From Streptomyces sp. NRRL F-2664 (lineage in GTDB: Bacteria; Actinomycetota; Actinomycetes; Streptomycetales; Streptomycetaceae): a stretch of 64,000 bases of DNA. The DNA lies in assembly GCF_000719345.1 (NCBI RefSeq), contig NZ_JOFX01000007.1:1-64000 (forward strand). The letters are read 5' to 3'. The position numbers and the translations under genes are program-made. The notes under the pieces were generated by a model that ran no database searches, was not told the DNA's origin, and saw only the letters and a list, made by a program, of their open reading frames with translations. This document shows positions 50,576 through 59,169 of this stretch, one piece after another; the stretch's first letter is position 1, and each line of letters opens with the position of its first letter.

Positions 50576-51919
50576 TCAGGACAGGGCGACCGGCTCCGAC
50601 GAGCCGGGCTGCCATGCCGTCAGCGGGGTGAACCCCCGGTGGCCGCACTCGCCGAAGACCGTCACCGGTCCCCCGCCCGACAACGCGGCCAGCTGCCACA
50701 GCCCTCCGCGGGAGCGGCTGCCCGCCCCGGTGAGGGGCACCGGCAGGGCGGAGTCGCCCTCCGCGTCCGCCAGTTGCCAGCCGAGCTCTCCCGGTATCGG
50801 AACCACCTGGCCGAGCACGACCGGCCAGGACTCGATCCACGGGTCCTCCCGCAGCGCGGCCCCGTAGGACTCCAGGGCCGTCCCCGTGCTGACACCGGCC
50901 GGCACCTCCGTGCACGGCGCGGCTGCCGCGAACCTCTCCCCGAGGTCCGCCCGCAGCCCCGCAGAGCCGGGCCGGAAGCGCATCTCCGCCTCCAGCACCA
51001 GCCCCACCGGCAGCGCCAGCCCCGGTGGCCGCCCGGGCGGTCCGAAGTCCAGCACCAGCGCGGGCCGTCCCCCCGACAGCCCGCGCAGCCATATCCGGCG
51101 CGTGGTGAGCCGGCCGTCCGGCGACACCGAGTCGTACTGGGCGAGCACCAGCCAACGGTCCCGCACGGCCTCCCCCTCCCCGGAGGCCGGCAGTCCCACC
51201 CGGCTGCGCACGGTCGCCGCCAACCCGTCCGGAAGGCCCGTCACCCCCATCCAGGCCCGGTCCAGCAGGTGCAGCAGCGCCGCCTCCTCCAGCATCCGGG
51301 CGGGCCAGCCGGGGCCGCAACTGGGTATCGTCCCCAACTCGCGGACCCGCGCGGCCAGTCCGGGCGCCTGCGCGTCCACCATCCGGGCCGCGGTCTCCTC
51401 CCACGCCGCGTACCCCCCGTGCTCCTGACCGGCGAGACCGCCGCGCAGCAGGTCGGCCAGCCGCTGTTCCAGCTCGGTGACGCCCGCTGCGATGCGCGAC
51501 GCGCGCCGCTCCGCCCGGCGCCGGGCCGCCTCCTCGTCGGCCGGGCCGGTCGCCCCCGTCGCCGTCCGCACGGCCCGGGCCGCCCGGTCCGCCAGCCACG
51601 CAGCGGCCCAGTCCGGCGCCTCCCCGGGCTCGCCGACCCCCTCGGCGGACCACAGCAGGAGCAGTCCCAGCGCGTGCTTGCACGGGAACTTCCTGCTCGG
51701 ACAGGAGCACTTGTAGGCCGGTCCCGTCAGGTCGACGACCGTCCGGTACGGATTGCTCCCGCTGCCCTTGCACAACCCCCATACAGAACCGGAAGCGGAA
51801 CCTCCGATCTGTGACCAGGGCCCCGCCCCGCCGAGTCTGCCGCCCGCCTTGCGTGAGGCATCGTCAGGAGCCAGAGCCAGTACCTGTTCCGCCGTCCAGC
51901 GGACCCCCTGCTCAGTCAT
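50576..51919 (-). CDS. SWIM zinc-finger protein
   Basis: This 447-residue protein has a SWIM zinc finger, CxC-x6-CxH, at Cys71, Cys73, Cys80 and His82 (YKCSCPSRKFPCKHALGLLLLW). The preceding region (VWGLCKGSGSNPYRTVVDLTG) is the usual approach strand. A helical, Arg-rich stretch at about 115-170 follows and then a beta-rich C-terminal half. SWIM fingers bind DNA or proteins. ATG 51919 has TACGGT 7 nt upstream on the minus strand (51927-51932) and no clear Shine-Dalgarno sequence, so it is probably leaderless. It is divergent from the MoxR gene across 134 bp. In E. coli a SWIM protein (YehQ) belongs to the same kind of cluster. Confidence 0.88.
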   Translation of the reverse strand: MTEQGVRWTAEQVLALAPDDASRKAGGRLGGAGPWSQIGGSASGSVWGLCKGSGSNPYRTVVDLTGPAYKCSCPSRKFPCKHALGLLLLWSAEGVGEPGEAPDWAAAWLADRAARAVRTATGATGPADEEAARRRAERRASRIAAGVTELEQRLADLLRGGLAGQEHGGYAAWEETAARMVDAQAPGLAARVRELGTIPSCGPGWPARMLEEAALLHLLDRAWMGVTGLPDGLAATVRSRVGLPASGEGEAVRDRWLVLAQYDSVSPDGRLTTRRIWLRGLSGGRPALVLDFGPPGRPPGLALPVGLVLEAEMRFRPGSAGLRADLGERFAAAAPCTEVPAGVSTGTALESYGAALREDPWIESWPVVLGQVVPIPGELGWQLADAEGDSALPVPLTGAGSRSRGGLWQLAALSGGGPVTVFGECGHRGFTPLTAWQPGSSEPVALS

Positions 51920-51940
51920 GTGAACCACCGTAGAGACCCC

Positions 51941-51959
51941 CTCTGACAATCGCTCTGAC
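51941..51959. promoter_or_regulatory. Direct repeat in the SWIM/MoxR divergent promoter
   Basis: CTCTGAC occurs at 51941-51947 and 51953-51959, 12 bp apart, about one helical turn. It sits 9 bp upstream of the SWIM -10 hexamer and about 95 bp before the MoxR start, a plausible place for a shared regulator. Confidence 0.45.
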
Positions 51960-52053
51960 CTGCAACGACGTGATGGGTGAAGGGCGTTGTCAGTGGCGTG
52001 GTGCACCGTGGGAACAGCAGTCGGGAGCGGCTGCGGAGCATTGGAGGGGGACC

Positions 52054-53160
52054 ATGAGCAAGCCCGAGAACGGCATCGGCGCCGAGGCGCTGCGACCGCA
52101 CGCCGAAGACGCCTTCGCGCACGAACTGAAAGCCCTGGCGGCCGCCGACGACCGGCCCCGCCCGACCCGCTGGAAGCTCTCCCCGTGGGCCGTCGCCACC
52201 TACCTGCTCGGCGGCACCCTCGACGACGGCACGGTGATCACACCCAAGTACGTGGGCCCGCGGCGCATCGTGGAGGTCGCCGTCACGACCCTGGCCACCG
52301 ACCGCGCCCTGCTCCTGCTCGGCGTCCCCGGCACCGCCAAGACCTGGGTCTCCGAACACCTCGCGGCCGCCGTCAGCGGGGACTCCACGCTCCTCGTCCA
52401 GGGCACCGCCGGAACCCCCGAGGAAGCCATCCGGTACGGGTGGAACTACGCCCGGCTCCTCGCCCACGGCCCCAGCCGCGAGGCCCTCGTCCCCAGCCCC
52501 GTCATGCGGGCCATGGCCGACGGCTCGACCGCCCGCGTCGAGGAGCTCACCCGCATCCCCGCCGACGTCCAGGACACCCTCATCACCGTCCTGTCCGAGA
52601 AGACGCTGCCGATACCGGAGCTCGGCGAAGAGGTCCAGGCCGTCCGCGGCTTCAACCTGATCGCCACCGCCAACGACCGCGACCGCGGGGTCAACGAGCT
52701 CTCCAGCGCACTGCGCCGCCGCTTCAACACCGTCGTGCTGCCGCTGCCCGCGACCGCGGACGCGGAGGTCGACATCGTGGCCCGCCGTGTCGACCAGATG
52801 GGCCGCGCCCTCGACCTGCCGGCCGTGCCCGAGGGCCTGGAGGAGATCCGCCGCGTCGTCACCGTCTTCCGCGAGCTGCGCGACGGGGTCACCGACGACG
52901 GCCGGACGAAGGTGAAGTCGCCGAGCGGCACCCTGTCCACCGCCGAAGCCATCTCCGTCGTCACCAACGGACTCGCCCTGGCCGCCCACTTCGGGGACGG
53001 CGTCCTGCGCCCCTCCGACGTGGCGGCGGGGATCCTCGGCGCCGTCGTCCGCGACCCGGCGGCCGACCGGGTCGTCTGGCAGGAGTACCTGGAGACGGTG
53101 GTCCGCGAGCGCGACGGCTGGAAGGACTTCTACCGGGCCTGCCGGGAGGTGACGGCATGA
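52054..53160 (+). CDS. MoxR-family AAA+ ATPase (YehL-like)
   Basis: This gene encodes a 368-residue AAA+ ATPase. The Walker A motif is GVPGTAKTW (90-98). Where most MoxR proteins have a DE Walker B, this one has VEELTRIP with Glu163-Glu164, a pattern I associate with the YehL branch. Sensor 1 is ATANDRDRG (Asn207) and the arginine finger region is SSALRRRF. MoxR ATPases work with VWA proteins as chaperone-like machines, often to insert metals or activate partners. ATG 52054 follows TTGGAGGGGG. Its stop overlaps the DUF5682 start by 4 nt, so these genes are translationally coupled. Confidence 0.9.
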   Translation: MSKPENGIGAEALRPHAEDAFAHELKALAAADDRPRPTRWKLSPWAVATYLLGGTLDDGTVITPKYVGPRRIVEVAVTTLATDRALLLLGVPGTAKTWVSEHLAAAVSGDSTLLVQGTAGTPEEAIRYGWNYARLLAHGPSREALVPSPVMRAMADGSTARVEELTRIPADVQDTLITVLSEKTLPIPELGEEVQAVRGFNLIATANDRDRGVNELSSALRRRFNTVVLPLPATADAEVDIVARRVDQMGRALDLPAVPEGLEEIRRVVTVFRELRDGVTDDGRTKVKSPSGTLSTAEAISVVTNGLALAAHFGDGVLRPSDVAAGILGAVVRDPAADRVVWQEYLETVVRERDGWKDFYRACREVTA

Positions 53161-55445
53161 GCACCGCCCGACAGGGCCCACTGCTCCTCGGCGTGCGTCA
53201 CCACGGGCCGGGATCGGCCCGTGCGGTCCGGTCCGCCCTGGAGGCGGCCCGCCCGGCGGCCGTCCTGATCGAGGGGCCGCCCGAAGGGGACGCGCTGCTC
53301 GCACTGGCCGCCGACCCCGGTATGCGGCCGCCCGTGGCGCTGCTCGCGCACGCCTCCGACGACCCCGGCAGGGCCGCGTTCTGGCCGCTCGCCGACTTCT
53401 CCCCGGAGTGGGTGGCGATCCGCTGGGCGCAGGAGGCGGGCGTACCGGTCCGGTTCATGGACCTGCCCGCCGCCCACTCGCTGGCCGCCGCTGCGGAGCC
53501 CGAAGCCGACCATGCCGAGTCCGACGCGGTCCGGCTGGACCCCCTCGCCGTGCTCGCCGGGACGGCCGGTTACGACGACCCCGAGCGCTGGTGGGAGGAC
53601 GTCGTCGAGCACCGGGGCACCGGCGGCGCGGGGGAGGAGGCGCTCGGCGCGTTCGAGGCCCTCGGGGAGGCCATGGCCGCCCTGCGCGAGGCCTACGGCG
53701 ACGGCGGCCATTCCCGCGACCTGGTCCGCGAGGCCCACATGCGGCAGCGGATGCGCGCCGCCCGCCGCGAGTTCGGCGACGGGTACGCGGTCGTGTGCGG
53801 TGCCTGGCACGTCCCGGCCCTGCGGGCGAGGACCACCGTGGCCGCCGACAAGGCGCTGCTGACCGGCCTGCCGAAGGTCAAGGTGGAGACGACCTGGGTG
53901 CCGTGGACCCACCGCCGGCTGGCCCGGGCCGGCGGGTACGGAGCGGGCATCACCTCCCCCGGCTGGTACGCCCACCTGTTCGCGGCCCGGGACCGGCCCG
54001 TGGAGCGGTGGCTTACCAAGGTCGCCGGCCTGCTGCGCGAGGAGGACCGCCAGGTCTCCTCCGCGCACGTCATCGAAGCGGTCCGGCTGGCCGAGACGCT
54101 GGCCGCGATGAGGGGGCGGCCCCTGCCCGGGCTGACGGAGACCCTGGAAGCCGTCCGGGCGGTGATGTGCGACGGCTCCGACGTTCCGCTCGCGCTCATC
54201 GAGGACCGCCTCGTCGTCGGCGACGTGCTCGGCGAGGTCCCGGACGGGGCGCCCGTCGTGCCGCTCCAGCGGGACCTGACCCGGCAGCAGCGCTCCCTGC
54301 GGCTCAAGGCGGAGGCACAGGAGCGCGAGCTGGAGCTCGACCTGCGCAAGGACACCGACGCCGCCAAGTCCCTGCTCCTGCACCGCCTGCGGCTGCTCGG
54401 GATCGGCTGGGGCACCCCGACCGCCTCCCGGAGCAGCACCGGTACCTTCCGGGAGACCTGGCGGCTGCGCTGGGAGCCCGAGCTGTCCGTCCGGGTCGCC
54501 GAGGCCGGGATCTGGGGCACCACCGTCCTCGCCGCGGCCACGGCCAAGGCCGAGGCGGACGCGGCGACCGCCGAGGAGCTGGGCGACGTCACGGCGCTGG
54601 CCGAGCGGTGCCTGCTCGCCGGGCTCTCCGAAGCGCTGCCGGCCGTCCTGCGGGCCCTCGCCGACCGCGCCGCGCTCGACACCGACGTCGCCCGGCTCGC
54701 CCGAGCCCTCCCGGCACTGGCCCGTTCCCTGCGGTACGGCGACGTGCGGGGCACCGACGCCACGGCGCTCGGCGCCGTCGCGGCCGGGCTCGCCGAGCGG
54801 ATATGCGTCGCGCTCCCGCCGGCGTGCGCGGCCGGTCTGGACGCCGACGCGGCGGCGGAGCTGCGCGGCCACGTGGACGGGGTGCACACGGCCGTCGGCC
54901 TGCTGGCGGACGCCGACGACGGGCTGCGGGAGCGCTGGTCCGCAGTGCTGCGGAAGCTGGCCGACCGGGACACCGTGCCGGGCGTCCTGCGGGGCAGGGC
55001 GGCCCGGCTGCTCCTCGACGACGGGCGGCTGGAGGCCGAGGAGACGGCCCGGCTGATGGGGCTCGCGCTGTCCCCGGCGGCCCCGCCCGCCGACGCGGCG
55101 GGCTGGATCGAGGGCTTCGCGGGCGGGAGTTCGGGCGGCGGCACCCTGCTGGTCCACGACGACCGGCTGCTGGGCCTGATCGACGCCTGGCTGACGGGAG
55201 TGCCGGAGCGCGCCTTCACCGATGTGCTGCCGCTGCTGCGGCGGACGTTCGGCGCGTACGAGCCGGGGGTCAGGCGGAGCCTGGGCGAGCTGGTCCGCCG
55301 CGGCCCAGGCCGCCCGTCGGCGACCCGGTCGACGGACGACGCCCCCGAGGGCTTCGCCCCCGAACTGGACCCGGAGCGGGCGGACGCGGTGACCGAGCTG
55401 GTGCTGATGCTCCTCGCGTCTGCCGACGCGGCCACGGCGGCCTGA
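53157..55445 (+). CDS. DUF5682 family protein (TraB/EreA-like N-terminus)
   Basis: This gene encodes 762 residues. The N-terminal 240 show GVRHHGPGS (His15, His16), VLIEGPPEGD (Glu39) and VCGAWHVPALRA (His218), a pattern much like the GxxH ... E ... GxxH core of the TraB/TIKI and erythromycin-esterase superfamily, so a hydrolase-like active site is inferred. A long acidic/Arg-rich helix (QRSLRLKAEAQERELELDLRKD, near 380-405) leads to an all-helical C-terminal half with Ala/Leu-rich repeats. ATG 53157 overlaps the MoxR stop and follows GGGAGG. Length agrees with E. coli YehM (about 760 residues). The substrate is unknown. Confidence 0.88.
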   Translation: MSTARQGPLLLGVRHHGPGSARAVRSALEAARPAAVLIEGPPEGDALLALAADPGMRPPVALLAHASDDPGRAAFWPLADFSPEWVAIRWAQEAGVPVRFMDLPAAHSLAAAAEPEADHAESDAVRLDPLAVLAGTAGYDDPERWWEDVVEHRGTGGAGEEALGAFEALGEAMAALREAYGDGGHSRDLVREAHMRQRMRAARREFGDGYAVVCGAWHVPALRARTTVAADKALLTGLPKVKVETTWVPWTHRRLARAGGYGAGITSPGWYAHLFAARDRPVERWLTKVAGLLREEDRQVSSAHVIEAVRLAETLAAMRGRPLPGLTETLEAVRAVMCDGSDVPLALIEDRLVVGDVLGEVPDGAPVVPLQRDLTRQQRSLRLKAEAQERELELDLRKDTDAAKSLLLHRLRLLGIGWGTPTASRSSTGTFRETWRLRWEPELSVRVAEAGIWGTTVLAAATAKAEADAATAEELGDVTALAERCLLAGLSEALPAVLRALADRAALDTDVARLARALPALARSLRYGDVRGTDATALGAVAAGLAERICVALPPACAAGLDADAAAELRGHVDGVHTAVGLLADADDGLRERWSAVLRKLADRDTVPGVLRGRAARLLLDDGRLEAEETARLMGLALSPAAPPADAAGWIEGFAGGSSGGGTLLVHDDRLLGLIDAWLTGVPERAFTDVLPLLRRTFGAYEPGVRRSLGELVRRGPGRPSATRSTDDAPEGFAPELDPERADAVTELVLMLLASADAATAA

Positions 55446-55513
55446 GGGAGCGGCGCCCTTGCGGGGACCGCATCGAAGAGCGACGAGTACGACGAGTGCA
55501 GGGGGACGGACGG

Positions 55514-56710
55514 ATGAGCGGTACGCGGATGAACACGGCAACGGCCCGGGACACCGCGGACACCGCCGCGGGCGAGCGGCTGCGGCGGTGGCGGATGGTG
55601 CTCGGCGGGGGAGACGCGGACGGCACCGGTCGGGCGCTGACCGGGCGGGACGCGGCGATGGACGCCGCGCTCGGTGCGCTGTACGGGGGAGGCGGTGAAG
55701 GGGGTCCGCGCCGGTCCTCGGGGTCGGCCCGCTCGGCCGGGCTCGGCGGCTCCGCGCCGAACGTGGCCCGCTGGCTCGGGGACATCCGCACCTACTTCCC
55801 CAGCTCGGTGGTGCAGGTCATGCAGCGCGACGCGATCGAGCGGCTCGGGCTGTCGGCCCTGCTGCTGGAGCCCGAGATGCTGGAGGCCGTCGAACCGGAC
55901 GTCCACCTGGTCGGCACCCTGCTCTCCCTCAACAAGGCGATGCCCGAGACGACGAAGGAGACGGCGCGGGCCGTGGTCCGCCGGGTGGTCGAGCAGTTGG
56001 AGAAGCAGCTCGCGACCCGCACCCGGGCCACCCTCACCGGCGCGCTCGACCGCTCCGCGCGGATCAGCCGCCCCCGCCACCGCGACATCGACTGGAACCG
56101 CACGATCCGGGCCAACCTCAAGAACTACCTGCCCGAGTACGGCACCGTCGTTCCCGAACGGCTGATCGGCTACGGCCGGGCGGCGCAGTCGGTGAAGAAG
56201 GAGGTGATCCTCTGCATCGACCAGTCGGGTTCGATGGCGGCCTCCGTCGTCTACGCGTCCGTCTTCGGGGCGGTCCTCGCCTCCATGCGGTCGATCGCCA
56301 CCCGCCTGGTCGTCTTCGACACCGCCGTCGTCGACCTGACCGACCAGCTCGACGATCCGGTCGACGTCCTCTTCGGCACCCAGCTGGGCGGCGGCACCGA
56401 CATCAACCGTGCCCTCGCCCACTGCCAGTCGAAGATCACCCGGCCCGCCGACACGGTCGTCGTCCTCATCAGTGATCTCTACGAGGGCGGCATACGCAAC
56501 GAGATGCTGAAGCGCGTCGCCGCGATGAAGGGGGCGGGGGTGGAGTTCGTGACCCTGCTGGCCCTGTCCGACGAGGGGGCTCCGGCCTACGACCGGGACC
56601 ACGCCGCGGCCCTCGCCGCGCTGGGCGCGCCGGCCTTCGCCTGCACGCCCGACCTGTTCCCCGAGGTCATGGCCGCCGCGCTGGAGAAGCGGCCCCTGCC
56701 CGTCCCCTGA
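55514..56710 (+). CDS. VWA domain protein (YehP/CoxE-like)
   Basis: This gene encodes 398 residues. The N-terminal 220 are helical (RTYFPSSVVQVMQRDAIERLG, RPRHRDIDWNRTIRANLKNY). The von Willebrand A domain follows with an intact metal-ion-dependent adhesion site: Asp236-x-Ser238-x-Ser240 (CIDQSGSM), Thr295 (GGGTDINRA) and Asp321 (LISDLYEGG). VWA proteins partner with MoxR ATPases, here encoded two genes upstream. ATG 55514 follows GGGGGA; ATG 55529 is a possible alternative. It lies 68 nt after the DUF5682 gene and is the last gene of the operon. Confidence 0.9.
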   Translation: MSGTRMNTATARDTADTAAGERLRRWRMVLGGGDADGTGRALTGRDAAMDAALGALYGGGGEGGPRRSSGSARSAGLGGSAPNVARWLGDIRTYFPSSVVQVMQRDAIERLGLSALLLEPEMLEAVEPDVHLVGTLLSLNKAMPETTKETARAVVRRVVEQLEKQLATRTRATLTGALDRSARISRPRHRDIDWNRTIRANLKNYLPEYGTVVPERLIGYGRAAQSVKKEVILCIDQSGSMAASVVYASVFGAVLASMRSIATRLVVFDTAVVDLTDQLDDPVDVLFGTQLGGGTDINRALAHCQSKITRPADTVVVLISDLYEGGIRNEMLKRVAAMKGAGVEFVTLLALSDEGAPAYDRDHAAALAALGAPAFACTPDLFPEVMAAALEKRPLPVP

Positions 56711-56790
56711 GGCGCCCCCGACACGCCCGTCCGGGCACCTCGTGTGAAGGGGCCGATCACACGAATTTCCAGTTCAACCGTGAGGTGTTC

Positions 56791-56806
56791 TGTGACAGGT
56801 ATCACC
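56791..56806. promoter_or_regulatory. Putative Crp-binding site upstream of sucCD
   Basis: TGTGA-CAGGTA-TCACC matches the TGTGA-N6-TCACA Crp consensus at nine of ten positions. It lies about 200 bp before the sucC start. Streptomyces has a Crp protein that controls many central metabolism genes, so sucCD is a reasonable target. The rest of the 292-bp gap shows no gene; no certain promoter hexamers were fixed. Confidence 0.5.
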
Positions 56807-57002
56807 GCTCAGGTGTGATCTGCGATTTAGGGTCGCACGCCCCACGGGGATAACCTGCCGGACGGACATGCCGCGTCCACGGTCACCGTGTGCGCCTTCC
56901 TAGTGACAGCGCCGTCACGTTGCCCTCCGCGGCACGCCCACGCAGATAGCAGACAACCGCGAATCACTGCGAATCTTTAAAAAAGACAAGGGACGGACGC
57001 GC

Positions 57003-58181
57003 GTGGACCTGTTCGAGTACCAGGCGAGGGACCTCTTCGCCAAGCACGGTGTACCGGTGCTGGCCGGTGAAGTCATCGACACGCCTGAGGCGGCTCGCGA
57101 GGCCACCGAGCGGCTGGGCGGCAAGTCGGTCGTCAAGGCGCAGGTGAAGGTCGGCGGCCGCGGCAAGGCCGGTGGCGTGAAGCTGGCCGGCACCCCGGAC
57201 GAGGCCGTCGCCCGCGCGACGGACATCCTGGGCATGGACATCAAGGGCCACACGGTCCACAAGGTGATGATTGCGGAGACCGCTCCCGAGATCGTCGAGG
57301 AGTACTACGTCTCGTACCTCCTCGACCGCACCAACCGCACCTTCCTGGCCATGGCCTCGGTCGCGGGCGGCATGGACATCGAGCAGGTCGCCGAGGAGAC
57401 CCCGGAGAAGCTCGCCAAGGTCCCGGTGAACGCCAACGAGGGCGTGACCATCGAGAAGGCCCGCGAGATCGTCGAGCTGGCGCAGTTCCCGGCGGAGGTC
57501 GCCGAGAAGGTCGCCGAGGTCCTCGTGACCCTGTGGGACACCTTCATCGCCGAGGACGCCCTCCTCGTCGAGGTCAACCCGCTCGCGAAGGTCGCCTCCG
57601 GCGAGGTCATCGCCCTCGACGGCAAGGTCTCCCTCGACGAGAACGCCGAGTTCCGCCAGCCGGGTCACGAGGAGTTCGTGGACCACGCCGCCGCGAACCC
57701 GCTCGAGGCCGCCGCCAAGGCGAAGAACCTCAACTACGTCAAGCTCGACGGTGAGGTCGGCATCATCGGCAACGGCGCGGGTCTCGTCATGAGCACCCTG
57801 GACGTCGTCGCCTACGCCGGCGAGAACCACGGTGGCGTCAAGCCCGCCAACTTCCTGGACATCGGCGGTGGCGCCTCCGCCGCCGTCATGGCCAACGGCC
57901 TCGAGATCATCCTCGGGGACCCGGACGTCAAGTCCGTCTTCGTCAACGTCTTCGGTGGCATCACCGCGTGCGACGAGGTCGCCAACGGCATCGTCCAGGC
58001 GCTGGCCCTGCTGGAGGAGAAGGGCGAGGCGGTCACCAAGCCGCTCGTCGTCCGTCTCGACGGCAACAACGCCGAGCTGGGTCGCAAGATCCTTTCGGAC
58101 GCCAACCACCCGCTGGTGCAGCGCGTGGACACCATGGACGGCGCGGCCGACAAGGCCGCCGAGCTCGCGGCTGCGAAGTAA
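57003..58181 (+). CDS. sucC: Succinyl-CoA synthetase beta subunit
   Basis: This 392-residue ATP-grasp subunit, with SucD, converts succinyl-CoA and ADP or GDP plus phosphate to succinate and a nucleoside triphosphate in the TCA cycle. It begins [19 protein letters not shown] and has [17 protein letters not shown], the [15 protein letters not shown] segment of the CoA-ligase domain and [16 protein letters not shown] 57003 follows GGGACGGA. sucD starts 21 nt downstream, so they form an operon. A putative Crp site lies upstream. Confidence 0.97.
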   Translation: MDLFEYQARDLFAKHGVPVLAGEVIDTPEAAREATERLGGKSVVKAQVKVGGRGKAGGVKLAGTPDEAVARATDILGMDIKGHTVHKVMIAETAPEIVEEYYVSYLLDRTNRTFLAMASVAGGMDIEQVAEETPEKLAKVPVNANEGVTIEKAREIVELAQFPAEVAEKVAEVLVTLWDTFIAEDALLVEVNPLAKVASGEVIALDGKVSLDENAEFRQPGHEEFVDHAAANPLEAAAKAKNLNYVKLDGEVGIIGNGAGLVMSTLDVVAYAGENHGGVKPANFLDIGGGASAAVMANGLEIILGDPDVKSVFVNVFGGITACDEVANGIVQALALLEEKGEAVTKPLVVRLDGNNAELGRKILSDANHPLVQRVDTMDGAADKAAELAAAK

Positions 58182-58202
58182 GGGCAGAGGTCACAGACTC
58201 AC

Positions 58203-59093
58203 ATGGCTATCTTCCTCAACAAGGACAGCAAGGTCATCGTCCAGGGCATGACCGGTGCCACGGGCATGAAGCACACCAAGCTGATGCTGGCTGACGGCAC
58301 CAACATCGTCGGCGGCGTGAACCCGCGCAAGGCCGGCACCACCGTCGACTTCGACGGCACCGAGGTCCCGGTCTTCGGCTCCGTCGCCGAGGCGATGGAG
58401 AAGACGGGCGCCAACGTCTCCGTCCTCTTCGTCCCGCCGGCCTTCGCCAAGGCCGCCGTCGTCGAGGCCATCGACGCCGAGATCCCGCTGGCCGTCGTCA
58501 TCACCGAGGGCATCGCGGTGCACGACTCCGCCGCCTTCTGGGCGTACGCGACCGCCAAGGGCAACAAGACCCGCATCATCGGCCCGAACTGCCCGGGTCT
58601 GATCACCCCCGGCCAGTCCAACGCCGGCATCATCCCGGGCGACATCACCAAGCCCGGCAAGATCGGTCTCGTGTCCAAGTCCGGCACGCTGACCTACCAG
58701 ATGATGTACGAGCTGCGCGACATCGGCTTCACCTCCGCCGTCGGCATCGGTGGCGACCCGGTCATCGGCACCACGCACATCGACGCCCTGGAGGCCTTCG
58801 AGGCCGACCCGGAGACCGAGCTGATCGTCATGATCGGCGAGATCGGCGGCGACGCCGAGGAGCGTGCGGCGGACTTCATCGCGAAGAACGTCACCAAGCC
58901 GGTCGTCGGATACGTCGCGGGCTTCACCGCGCCCGAGGGCAAGACCATGGGCCACGCCGGCGCCATCGTCTCCGGCTCCTCCGGCACCGCGCAGGCCAAG
59001 AAGGAGGCCCTTGAGGCCGCCGGCGTCAAGGTCGGCAAGACGCCGACCGAGACCGCCGAGCTCGCTCGCGCGATCCTGAACGCCGCTCAGTAA
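58203..59093 (+). CDS. sucD: Succinyl-CoA synthetase alpha subunit
   Basis: This 296-residue subunit binds CoA and carries the phosphorylated histidine. The Rossmann domain starts [36 protein letters not shown] holds phosphate contacts; the active histidine His251 is in [12 protein letters not shown]. It ends shortly after the [10 protein letters not shown] helix. It is co-transcribed with sucC and followed by a strong terminator. Confidence 0.97.
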   Translation: MAIFLNKDSKVIVQGMTGATGMKHTKLMLADGTNIVGGVNPRKAGTTVDFDGTEVPVFGSVAEAMEKTGANVSVLFVPPAFAKAAVVEAIDAEIPLAVVITEGIAVHDSAAFWAYATAKGNKTRIIGPNCPGLITPGQSNAGIIPGDITKPGKIGLVSKSGTLTYQMMYELRDIGFTSAVGIGGDPVIGTTHIDALEAFEADPETELIVMIGEIGGDAEERAADFIAKNVTKPVVGYVAGFTAPEGKTMGHAGAIVSGSSGTAQAKKEALEAAGVKVGKTPTETAELARAILNAAQ

Positions 59094-59111
59094 GCAGCGG
59101 CCGTACGGCTG

Positions 59112-59155
59112 AACGGGCGTGGCCCGCACCCCTCGGGGTGCGGGCCACGCCCGTT
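59112..59155. terminator. Terminator after sucD
   Basis: A perfect 20-bp stem joins 59112-59131 to 59136-59155 with a CTCG loop, and TTT follows. It separates sucD from a convergent regulator gene and can act for both. Confidence 0.9.
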
Positions 59156-59169
59156 TGCGTGCTCCGTGG

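Noticed and set aside
52200..53160. MoxR operon as a methanol dehydrogenase or CO dehydrogenase maturation cluster
   Set aside because: No dehydrogenase or molybdenum-enzyme structural genes are nearby; only the MoxR-VWA pairing is shared.
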